Shown here: one piece after another, positions 40,508 to 49,880 of the stretch
How positions within the stretch are numbered: position 1 is the first letter of the stretch
Layout of the letters: each line of letters starts with the position of its first letter
Source of the DNA: Apoda limacodes
Taxonomy: Eukaryota > Arthropoda > Insecta > Lepidoptera > Limacodidae
Assembly (NCBI GenBank): GCA_946406115.1
Contig: OX291550.1
Location: 3,710,803 to 3,774,802 of the forward strand
Length of the DNA stretch: 64,000 bases
Reading direction: 5' to 3'
Notes under the pieces: model-generated
The model's database searches: none
Told to the model about the DNA's origin: nothing
Seen by the model: the letters and a program-made list of their open reading frames with translations, nothing else
Translations under genes and position numbers: made by a program

Positions 40508-41889
40508 ATTATTGTGCAATTTGGGATACATCTTTGCATCCTGAAATCCATACAGTATTTTTTTGTTTCATAGATTTTTTTATTAAATACTAGTTTCCAT
40601 GAAACAATGTTTTATTTTTTGACAATATTGGCATTTGCGACATATTTCCCGCTATAGTTTTTTGTACTTTCGTCACTAAATTATTTTAGTGCTTTTAACA
40701 CAGATAAAAATATTTTCCTTTTTGTTTCGCCTCAATGTTGATTCTAAATTTCCCCACCCTCCTAGGTTTTTTATCACAAAAAAGTCTCGTTTGGTACTCA
40801 AATTACCACTGCGTTACCAGTCCCCATAACCCCTCAAAATTAATGTCTACTGCGTTACCAAAAAAGTTATCTTTTTATTTTGATCCCAAATATTTCGATA
40901 AGTCACCATTCGGATATGCGTATGTCATTCTGAATTAGAAAATAATATAACACCACTGAACATCGTAAAGAAACCCGCATACGTCAAGAAGAAAAAAAGA
41001 CTTATGTGATGTCCACAATCCGCACGGGGCCCGCGTGTGGACTATTGGCCAAATCACCCTCGGTGAGGGTAGGCCGTGCCACAACGGTGGAAATGTATGA
41101 AGGCTGGCGAGATGTTTTTTGAAGATTATCCAAATAAGTAAAAGTTATGAGTTAAAATGTACAAGGAACGTTTTTATAGGCCTCAAAAACAATTTTTATC
41201 TAATTATTCTATTATAATATTACTGTTATATTTAAAAGATTATGAAATCTGCAACTTTCATGTTTTGCATGCACTTGGTTATATGTTTGGGTACATGTGA
41301 CCAAAAAATATTTTGACTATTTTCCGCTTTGAGTTCGGAATTTATATTATTTTGCACGGAATGTTTCAAAAAAGGGGTTTAGCAAAATTAGTATATATGT
41401 TACTCCTAAATATAAAAAAAACATAAAACGTGATCTCTTAAGTGTTAGAATACAGGTACGTTTGAAGGCGGAATAACAGAATTTTATTTTATTTTGCCAG
41501 TTACTTTCCGATGTTCACACGAACTTTGTCTAGGATATACTAGCTATTTATAGATAATAGCTAGGATATCTATATAAATCTATGTTTATAGAGCATTACG
41601 TTAGCTTACACGTTGTTTTACTCTAATATGATTAAACTTATCATATACCTGGAGGACCGAGCTTCGCTCGTTTTTTTTTAGCAACGCCATCTAATCTATT
41701 ATCAACTAGCTGAACTCTATTGTCAAGTAGCTTTATCGTTGCTGTTTCGGTAAAAATAATAGTATTACTACTCGGTAATAGATATCAGAAAGAGTCATAT
41801 TTTTCAGTTTATCATTTCCCGCCACAGACCTAGGATTTTTTCGCTACGTTAAAGACCAACACAGCAAGGGAAAGAGATATACTTATTAC
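40508..41889. other. 3' flank of the SLC23 gene, no gene
   Basis: AT-rich. A 75-bp segment at about 41020-41100 is less AT-rich ('cacggggcccgcgtgtgg'). Nothing recognised. Confidence 0.45.
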
Positions 41890-42455
41890 ATTTTTTTTCT
41901 TTTTTTTTTTTTTTTATACCACTAAGGTGGCAAACAAGCTTACGGCCCGCCTGATGGAAAGCGGTCACCGTAGCCTATGGACGCTTGCAACACCAGGGGT
42001 ATCACTTGCGCCTTGCCGACCCTTCAGAAATCTAATAACTTCTTTCTTAAAGAACTCCATACTGTAGTCCTTGCAGAAAACCTTGGCAGGGAGCTCATTC
42101 CACAACTTAAGCGTTCGCGGGAGGAAGTTTCTCTGAAACCGCACTGTACGCGACCATTTAGGTTCTAAAGTGTGAGAATGAATTCCCTGCCGATGGCGAG
42201 CGGTGCGATGGTAGAAAGTAGCCGTGGGCATCATTTCGAACAATTCCTCAGAACACAACCCATTGTACAAGCGGTAGAACACACACAGTGAGGCAAAGTC
42301 TCTCCTCAGACTTAAGGGCTCGATACCGCAAGTGAGTTTGGAATCGTCGACAATTCTCACAGCCCGTCGTTGAACCGAATCAAAAGGGCCAAGCTGGTAT
42401 CCGGGTGCACCTGCCCAGAGATGGCAGCAGTACTCCATATGGGGCCGAACTTGAA
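41890..42455 (-). pseudogene. LINE family A, 5'-truncated 3' end (best preserved copy)
   Basis: Minus strand, one open frame: [90 protein letters not shown], then FLKGRQ. These are the conserved C-terminal motifs that follow reverse transcriptase in CR1/jockey-group LINEs. The poly(A) tail appears as a T-run at 41892-41916. Truncation is at about 42455, inside the protein. It served as reference for the other copies. Confidence 0.88.
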
Positions 42456-43782
42456 CGCTGCACAAGAGAAAAAGCGAGAGATAACCATATATGTGTTCAT
42501 TATTTTTCGAGTTGATACCCATAGTGACCTGCTTGTTTTTTGACATCACGTGTTTACTCGATTATTAGGTCAATTCTGACAATAAAGGACTTAAAAGTTT
42601 AGTGCTTAGGTATGGTATCTTGTTGCATAACTAATTGTTCCGCCAAAGGAAGAAATAACGCGCACAATCATACATTTGACAGGTAAATACGAAATTCTCA
42701 CGTATTTTTTTCAAACCATATTTTGTCGCATTTCTGTTAAAAATTTGCTCAGAAAACAGTTTTTACGTTATTACGCTTTTCTTTATAAAACGTGGTATAA
42801 TTTCATATAGAATAGTTCTAATTAATGTCATTTTAAGTAACGTTGTAAAATTTTTGCTTACGCTAGGGCTTGACAAAATGATGACGTCATAAGTATCAAT
42901 ATATCGATACTTTTCCGTGATTATTTGTCAATATCTAGATTTTTCTAAAATTTTCATAATGTTTCTTACAAATATTACTTGAGCGCACGTGGTTAATAGT
43001 CTTGTTTTATAGGATTCTGTAGCCAAATGTCAAAAACGGACCCTTGTAAACTCGTCATGTCCGTCCGTATGTCATTCCGCCGCATTTGCATAGATATTAT
43101 AAAATATACTATTGCGATTCTTATAAAAATTGTAATGAACAATGGCTGGAGAGTTTCTTTCACCGTTTCTTTTCTTCTGAACGCCACCATAATTCCGAAA
43201 CGGTAAAAGTTTTTTTTTCTTTTCATATAATTATTTTAAAACTCACTTCAGACTTTTATTTATTTTAAGAATAAGATATCCTCAAAATACCTAACTACAT
43301 TGTCATATCTATATACCGTAGGAGCTATATGCTATTAGGGTTCCGTAGCGTAATGCCAAAAACTAAACCCTTATAAATTCATGTCTGTTCGGCCGTATGT
43401 CACAGCCTTATAATTCCACTGTCTTTTAAAATTTTACAGAAATGTGTCTTTTGCAAGCCGCCATACAGATATGTTTTAATAATTAAGAAAATATTTTTTA
43501 GGGGTTAAAAACTTTTGTTTCACACACCTCATCGTCTGGGGTATCATTAGATAGATTAGATGTAAAAATGGAGGACTTAATGTCTAAAGGCATTCTCTAC
43601 CAGTCGACCATTGGGTAACAGAAAAGCTTTGTTGGTGGTGCCAAATAAAGGCTTACATTTAATTTAAAAAGAAAAAAAAGGAAAAATTACTACTAATATA
43701 TAGATACATACACAATACACTAATAAGATAATTTTAGAAATATAATGAAAATACTACATACAATTACATAATTATATATATA
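42456..43782. other. Stretch with decayed interspersed repeats
   Basis: At 43009-43090 and 43336-43420 two copies of an old repeat head can be seen ('attctgtagccaaatgtcaa', 'ggttccgtagcgtaatgcca', each followed by a 'cgtatgtca' motif). The second is followed at 43500-43560 by 'tcatcgtctggggtatcatt'. No gene. Confidence 0.5.
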
Positions 43783-44274
43783 TGTCGGAGCGTCCGGAAA
43801 GCCACTAATGCGGTCTCGGCTCATGTCGTCCATAGTGGGCGTTTAAGATGGCGAAACTCCAAAATAAAAGCACGTGTCGAAGGAATCACAATCACTTATT
43901 AATTTGAATTATAGTTATTAACAAAATATCACTCTCACCACAGGATGCAAAATGGATTACGAGCCAATAGGTTAGCGACACGTGGCACGCGGTCTGTCCA
44001 ACGAAAAACTCACTGACTGACAACGCTCGCGCCTTTTTATAGTAGTCAGTTACCCGCGCCCCAGACTATTAACCCCCACGAGCGCACGGCCGCTACCCCA
44101 TTCGGAGTTACCCGCTCGTAAATTAATAAATTAAACGTAATCGATTATTATTCGATTCAAGTTTTCAAACTCGATACTTAACTAATTTAGAGTACAGAAT
44201 CAATCAAAATTCAAATAATGATAACTATGTACAATTTTGTCTGTTTTAATTACAGAATACACTACGCGTCGTCA
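43783..44274 (-). repeat. 3' LTR of the gypsy element
   Basis: Plus-strand reading starts TGTCGGAGCGTCCGG and ends CGCGTCGTCA. It differs from the 5' LTR by single bases and by a 6-bp insertion (an extra 'aatgat'-type repeat near 44216). Confidence 0.92.
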
Positions 44275-44774
44275 CGGCCGTCCTGCATCTTCACACGTTC
44301 TCGTGTGTAGCGATGTCCTCTTCAATATCTATGGACAAATAATAAACAGTGATTTACAAAACTCTTCACTCGGCCACCCTGGCCAATTGTACGCTGCAAT
44401 ATAAACACTGCACCTTATAAAATTTAAGGACTCCATCACTCTACCCAGATCATAATAAAGTCTTTAGTTACAACATCTAATATGGTATACAACACTATAG
44501 GGGCCAAACCGCTTCACCGCACTAGCCAGCACACTACAGACACTATCTAGTAGAGGCCACACAGGCTTGTCAGTCAGTATCACACAGGTCGGTCAATGCC
44601 ACACAGGCTTGTCAGTCGAATACACACAGGTCGATTAACGCCACACAGGCCAGTCATTGCCACACAGGCCAGTCATTGCCACACAGGCTCGTCAACGTTC
44701 GCCAATACCGCACAGGTTATTTTGTAACACGTCAGGGAGTACTGGGCCCCTATAAACAATTAAAAGACGGGTAA
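44275..44774 (-). repeat. Region between integrase and 3' LTR with CACACAGG array
   Basis: From about 44546 to 44720 eight or so units of roughly 20-22 bp carry CCACACAGG followed by a variable YNGTCANTN segment. No protein frame spans it. An env gene is not visible. Confidence 0.75.
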
Positions 44775-45176
44775 TTACTCACCATTGCCGTCATTGGCGC
44801 ATTCTGACTCTAATTGATTGGTTGGGGTCTCCAACCCGGCACTCAACTCCAGCGGGACGTAATACTCAGGCATAGCACGTACGCGATCATGTGCATATTT
44901 ATACGTTCTGTTAGAGTTCAGGGCTCTAAGTAGATATCTGTCACCATCCAACAGCTCAATCACCTTATAGGGTCCTTTAAATTTACAATCTAGCTTAGTC
45001 TGATTACGCTCGTGATTTTCTAATAGTACATAATCACAAACCTTAAATCTTATGAGCTTTGCTTTACCTTTATCAAACTTATGCTTGTCGGATGAAGCGT
45101 TAGTCTCGATCTCCCGTGCCGACCGCTCCCTAACAAAGTCTAAGTCAATCCCTGTCTCGTCTGTTTCCAAAGTCAT
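44775..45176 (-). pseudogene. Gypsy integrase C-terminal region
   Basis: Minus strand: KFDKGKAKLIRFKVCDYVLL, KFKGPYKVIELLDGDRYLLR and KYAHDRVRAMPEY, the chromodomain-less 'GPY/F' module (KGPY.V) that ends gypsy integrases. The frame opens at a methionine within the element and ends at 44775; it continues a frame broken upstream at about 45180-45350. Confidence 0.8.
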
Positions 45177-45715
45177 TAAGTTAAGGGGCCTAGCAACCTT
45201 TCCAATTAATAATTCTTAAGGACTCGCTTTTGTAACCCTACTCATGGTGCAGTTAATAGCAAGTTGGATATCAGGCAACGCATTTTGCCACGACCTATTT
45301 TTATTGGTTTCAACAGCAGTTAACATATTCTTTAACGTAGACATTACCCGTTCTACCTGCCCATTAGCGCGACTAGTTCCGGTAGATACAAGGTAAGGTT
45401 AATATTGTGTGAATTGCAAAAGTCCCTAAATTCCTTTCCTGTAAAACATCGACCCTGATCAGCTATAATACGCGTAGGTGCGCCAAATAATGAAACATTA
45501 AATTTGAGAGCCTTGATGGCACTATTCGAATCTAAACTACGAGAGTGTTGTAAAATAACGTATTTTGTAAACCTATCTATAGACACTAATACGTACTCTT
45601 TGCTATCTTTCGTCCCACTCAGTTTTCCCGTTGCATCCATATGAATAGTATGCCATGGTACAGTGGTTTTAGGGTGTAACTCGGCTTGAACTTTGCCCGA
45701 GTTAGATTTAGCCAT
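45177..45715 (-). pseudogene. Gypsy integrase catalytic core, frameshifted
   Basis: Minus strand: TTVPWHTIHMDATGKLSGTK (first D), LVSIDRFTKYVILQ, GAPTRIIADQGRCFTGKEF (second D), then at 45353 the frame ends and another frame reads RANGQVERVMSTLKN with the third acid E, followed by ELLIGK-type sequence and a stop near 45218. All three catalytic acids are there, but split between frames. Confidence 0.82.
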
Positions 45716-46366
45716 ACGACACGTGATGCGCTACAAATTTCCGCACGTATTTATTCATATTCGGAAACCAAAAGTGACAATAAACCTTCTCCAGGCTCTT
45801 TTCCCATCCTAAATGCATAACATTTTCGTGAACATGATTTATAATAGCCCACTGGAAAGCTATGGTACCATAGGTAACCAAGTACTTTTATTGTTTCTAT
45901 CAATTTTATGGTGAAGCAAACCACGCCTGATCTCATAAGTTTTAGCTATGTGATTATTAAGTTCGTTCGATTGAAGCTTGGTTATTAGTGAACTGATGTC
46001 AGCATCTTTCTCTTGTTCAGCCTGCAACCAAACATCTGAGATCTCTACTAAATCAATTCGTTTTTGATCAACCCTGACAATTGGCTCTGAAGAAGGCAAA
46101 GGGTTACGTGAGAGGAAATCGACGTGACCCATGTGTTTGCCCTGCCGGTACTCAAGCGCGTGCATAAGTATCGCACCATAACCTTCAGCGCTGGCGTCTG
46201 TATGTAATTCCGTGGACAGATCTGGATCGAAGATAGTTAATACGGGTTTGTCTGTTAGTATGTTTATAATCATGTTTCGAATTTTCTCAAATTCGGGTGT
46301 CCAATTGATTTTTCCTTTACCCGAAGTAAGGCCATATAGAGGGCTTGCTTGAAAACCCAGACACAA
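45716..46366 (-). pseudogene. Gypsy RNase H with internal deletion, and HHCC region
   Basis: Minus strand: PLYGLTSGKGKINWTPEFEK, TIFDPDLSTELHTDASAEGY (first RNase H aspartate) then GAILMHALEYRQGKHMGHVD and FLSRNPLP. In gypsy elements about 90-100 residues separate YGA.L from Y.PG...ADALSR; here they are almost fused, so the central RNase H is deleted. The HHCC zinc region (about 45.72-45.86 kb) is also broken. Confidence 0.82.
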
Positions 46367-46495
46367 ATTGTCGGAAATAAGAAGCTAACCCAAGACATTG
46401 GCGAACCTGAGTCACTGTTTTAGGTGGCGGGAGTTCAGTAAGAGCTCGAATTTTGCGCGGGTTTGGCCTTAACTCGCCGGACGATACCTCAAAAC

Positions 46496-47203
46496 CTAAA
46501 AATTCAACTCTTGTTCTAAGAAAAGCACATTGGCTTTTGTCAAGGCTGTCAACACAAGTTGTAGTCTCTCTATACCTTCTTCTACTGTACGTGATGGAAT
46601 AATGACGTCATCAATGTAAACGATAGCGAAAGATTCAGTTAAGTTCCCAAGAGCCTTGTGAATGGCTCGTTGGTAAACTGCTGGAGAATTTCGAAGACCA
46701 AACGGCATGGCTAAGTATTCAAACTGCCCATCCGGTGTAACAAAGGCAGTACGTTCAATGGAATCCTCTTGTACCGGTATCTGATGATATCCACTGGCCA
46801 TATCTAAAAAAGTGAAGTAGTTTGCCCCTACTAAGCGCTGAATTTGATCAGAAATAAGTGGCAGCGGATATCGATCAGGCACCGTGTTACTATTCAATTC
46901 TCTGTAATCGACACATATTCTATCCGTTCCGTCTTTCTTTTTAACTAACAAGATTGGGCTTGCAAAAGGAGAACAGCTGTCGCGAATAATGCCAGCCGAC
47001 AAAAGCTCTTTAATTTGAGTGCGTACCTCATATTTTTCGCTAAGACTTAATATATAGGGTCCACGCTGCACCGTGCGATTAGGGTCAACCAACTTAATGT
47101 CAAGCTGACCAGTGCTTACCATGCCAGTTGGCGTGCCCTCTACAAAATAACTAGAATGCTTTTCCAACAATGAAATTAACTGCTGTCTTTCGACCTCACC
47201 CAA
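46496..47203 (-). pseudogene. Gypsy reverse transcriptase
   Basis: Minus strand, open for 235 codons: RQQLISLLEKHSSYFVEG, GIIRDSCSPFASPILLVKKK, RICVDYRELNSNTVPDRYPL, FTFLDMASGYHQIPV (motif A), FVTPDGQFEYLAMPFGLRNS and FAIVYIDDVIIPSRT (catalytic YIDD, intact). It stops at 46496; the normal continuation EFLGF..S....PNP.K is found in a shifted frame just after. It overlaps the end of the gag-protease frame in the -1 direction. Confidence 0.85.
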
Positions 47204-47211
47204 ATCACTTG

Positions 47212-48603
47212 CTATGCCATCAAAATTGCTAACTGTCTAAGACTTCTCTCAAAGAGTTCAATAGAAAAACCTAACGCGAGTAGCTCCCTTCCTATCATAA
47301 TATTGTAAGAAATAACGGCATCAGGTACTATGTGAAATAACAACTGCACTGTGTAACCTTGTATCGACACTTTAGACAGGATTTGCACGTTGCTATTCAC
47401 ACTCGCATTTCCTAACCCCAATAATTGTACTGAGCTATACCTTCGTTTACCAGGGAATCTATTAGCTATACTTTGCCTTATCAAAGAACACTCGGCACCG
47501 GAATCGAAACAATATGAAAGCTTCTCACTAGTTTCAATCAAGAGGTGGTCGACAGCTGGTTGAATGGTGCAGACATCCACCCGACGTTCGGTCTTCGCAT
47601 CAGTAGCCTTTGTATCTCTGCGAGGGCAGCGCGTTGCGATGTGGCCCTGTTCGCCGCAGCTGTAACTCGTTGGAATCGCCGTCTTCTTTTGTGTGCTGTC
47701 ATCTCTCGACTGAGTTGGTAAGGAGGTGCCTGAAAACTCAGAACGCGTGCTAGTGCTGCTATTACGACTGGGGTTACCACGACAATCACTAGAGATGTGA
47801 CCTAGTCTGCCACAGTTATAGCATCTCCGCGAATGTTCAATATGAGGCCTTTTTGCTTCTATGATCGAGGCAGCCTTTTCTTGAACTGGAGGTCCCCTTT
47901 TTCTGAATGTAAAAGCAATGAGCTCCTGCTGCAGTTTATTGCGGGTATCAATATCAGTAGTAAATGATAAACGCTGAAGGCGCGGTTCAATCCTTGTAGC
48001 ATGTGCTAAGGTAACCGCGATTGAAATTTGTTCCACTGACAAAGACTTCCACCGCGCAGTTAAAGCACTCATAAACCGACTTGCATAGGATGACAAGCAT
48101 TCGCCTACCTTAGGGTTTCCGTTAAGCAATCGCCATAAATTTGCAGCTGGAGTTTCCACAAAATCAAATCTAGCTAAAAACTGATCCTTCAGCTGCGCCC
48201 AGGTAATACCAGGAAAACTAGCCTGGGCTAACCATGACGCAGCGGGCCCCCTCAGTGCTTTACTCATTGATATTATTAAGTTACTGCCTGAAAGAGGCCT
48301 TTCTTGTAAACACAAGTCTACAGTCTCACACCAAGCGCGAGCATCACAGTCCTGGTTATCAGGATTGAATTCGGGTATTGATATTTTCAATTCGGCCACA
48401 TGTGGCTCTTGTAATTTACGTATTAAGTCACTCATGGTGCGCTGTTGCATTTCAAAAAGAGTTTTCCAGCGATCGCACTCATTGTCGCGTAATAACTGAA
48501 CGTTCTGACCTGTACGCTGTTCCTGGGACGCCTCTGGTAATCCCACTTCTGATGTCGGAGCGTCCGGAAAGCCACCGATGCGGTCTCGGCTCATGTCGTC
48601 CAT
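47212..48603 (-). CDS. Gypsy gag-protease, intact 463-codon frame starting inside the LTR
   Basis: First 17 codons (MDDMSRDRIGGFPDAPT) are encoded by the 5' LTR; the frame then runs through the primer site. Residues 65-240 form the gag core (ELKISIPEFNPDN ... WLAQASFPGITWAQLKDQFL). A zinc knuckle CYNCGRLGHISSDC is at 261-274. A second knuckle at 313-326 has serine for its first cysteine (SYSCGEQGHIATRC). The aspartic protease starts at about 355 with YCFDSGAECSLI (active D367-S-G) and ends near IMIGRELL. No in-frame stop, the only uninterrupted protein of the element. Confidence 0.85.
   Translation of the reverse strand: MDDMSRDRIGGFPDAPTSEVGLPEASQEQRTGQNVQLLRDNECDRWKTLFEMQQRTMSDLIRKLQEPHVAELKISIPEFNPDNQDCDARAWCETVDLCLQERPLSGSNLIISMSKALRGPAASWLAQASFPGITWAQLKDQFLARFDFVETPAANLWRLLNGNPKVGECLSSYASRFMSALTARWKSLSVEQISIAVTLAHATRIEPRLQRLSFTTDIDTRNKLQQELIAFTFRKRGPPVQEKAASIIEAKRPHIEHSRRCYNCGRLGHISSDCRGNPSRNSSTSTRSEFSGTSLPTQSRDDSTQKKTAIPTSYSCGEQGHIATRCPRRDTKATDAKTERRVDVCTIQPAVDHLLIETSEKLSYCFDSGAECSLIRQSIANRFPGKRRYSSVQLLGLGNASVNSNVQILSKVSIQGYTVQLLFHIVPDAVISYNIMIGRELLALGFSIELFERSLRQLAILMA
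48536..48552 (-). other. Primer-binding region of the gypsy element
   Basis: On the minus strand TCAGAAGTGGGATTACC follows the LTR end directly. TCAGAAGTGGGA is typical of primer sites in insect gypsy-group elements; here it also encodes SEVGL in gag. Confidence 0.6.
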
Positions 48604-49038
48604 AGTGGGCGTTTAAGATGGCGAAACTCCAAAATAAAAGCACGTGTCGAAGGAATCACAATCACTTATTAATTTGAATTATAGTTATTAACAAAATATC
48701 ACTCTCACCACAGGATGCAAAATGGATTACGAGCCAATAGGTTAGCGGCACGTGGCACGCGGTCTGTCCAACGAAAAACTTACTTACTGACAACGCTCGC
48801 GCCTTTTTATAGTAGTCAGTTACCCGCGCCCCAGACTATTAACCCCCACGAGCGCACGGCCGCTACCCCATTCGGAGTTACCCGCTCGTAAATTAATAAA
48901 TTAAACATAATCGATTATTTTTCGATTCAAGTTTTCAAACTCGATACTTAACTAATTTAGAGTACAGAATCAATCAAAATTCAAATAACTATGTACAATT
49001 TTGTCTGTTTTAATTACAGAATACACTACGCGCCGTCA
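48553..49038 (-). repeat. 5' LTR of the gypsy element
   Basis: 486 bp. On the minus strand it starts TGACGGCGCGTAG and ends GGACGCTCCGACA. It contains the ATG and first 17 codons of gag (48553-48603). Confidence 0.92.
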
Positions 49039-49129
49039 TATATGTACGTAATATATTTATATATATATGTACGTAAACAGCTAAATACATATTAAAATAA
49101 TATATAATACAAATGGACCTTTCATGTTT

Positions 49130-49880
49130 TGAATGTACTAATAAAATTAAGAATGTACTAATAGATGACGCCTCAACATAGATTTAAAGCACGGTTTGTT
49201 CTGAGCCTTTTTAATCACTAGAGGTATTAAGTTCCAGAGTTGTACTGCCTGAAGAGTAAAGGAGTTTGATACAAAGCTGGTACTATGGGATGGGATTTTT
49301 AACATGATACTGTTTGACGAGCGAAGATTAAGGGTGTGAGTGTCTCCCAGATACTGAAATCTAGATTTCAAGTATACTGGGGTGGATGGATCGTATAAAA
49401 TAGAAAACAGGGTTAAAATGATTCTAGATTGCCGACGTTGGCGAATAGGTAACTATTTGAGTTTTGAACGGAAGTTGGAGACGTGGTCATACTTGCGTAA
49501 GCTGAAAATGAAGCGAATAAAATTGTTTAGAAGACGATCCATCTTGTTAAGAAGATCTTGATTAAGATCAGGATAACACACATCAGCATAGTCGATTACC
49601 GGTAAAACAAGAGTGTTAATTAGTAAGGTCTTGGTGCATGCAGGTAAAAAATGCTTTAATCTGTACAATGCACGTAATATCCCAGTAAATTTAGAGCAAA
49701 TTTGAGTAACTTGTTTACTCCAGCTGAGAGTACTATCTAAAGTCACGCCCAAATAAGTAACGGAGAATAGAGATGGGGCGGAAGTGACTTCAAAGCTGGG
49801 GATGGGAAATTTTAGGGAGAGGTAGAACAAATGCTTTACGCCAAAGTGACGGAAATTCTCCGCTAAAGAAAGAGAAATTA
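49130..49880 (-). pseudogene. LINE family B, 3' part, split by a younger LINE
   Basis: Minus strand: VINFSFFSGEFPSLWRKAFV then LPLPKISHP (about 49.85 kb), directly followed by TYLGVTLDSTLSWSKQ, LPACTKTLLINTLVLPVIDY with ADVCY, and LRKYDHVSNF, later LQAVQLWNLIP and FKSMLRRHLL. The 'PLW.KA...P.PK' segment starts the RT and 'YLG...D..LSW' ends it, so the RT core between them is deleted. Its upstream part lies beyond the inserted LINE, at 53508 onward. Two 'gaatgtactaata' repeats (49129-49160) mark the 3' end. Confidence 0.8.

Larger units (their letters stand above)
43783..49038 (-). mobile_element. Ty3/Gypsy LTR retrotransposon, young but damaged
   Basis: Minus-oriented element of 5256 bp with LTRs of 486 (5', 48553-49038) and 492 bp (3', 43783-44274) that differ at only a handful of positions. 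It is flanked by TATA on both sides (43779-43782 and 49039-49042), consistent with a short target duplication. Order: gag with zinc knuckle and aspartic protease, reverse transcriptase, RNase H, integrase, which is the Ty3/Gypsy order. It has a deletion in RNase H, a frameshift in integrase and stops. Confidence 0.9.

Noticed and set aside
47204..47235. Programmed -1 frameshift between gypsy gag-protease and pol
   Set aside because: The overlap is in the -1 direction, but no X-XXY-YYZ slippery heptamer in the right phase is visible near 'gcaattttgatgg'; it may be a simple mutation.
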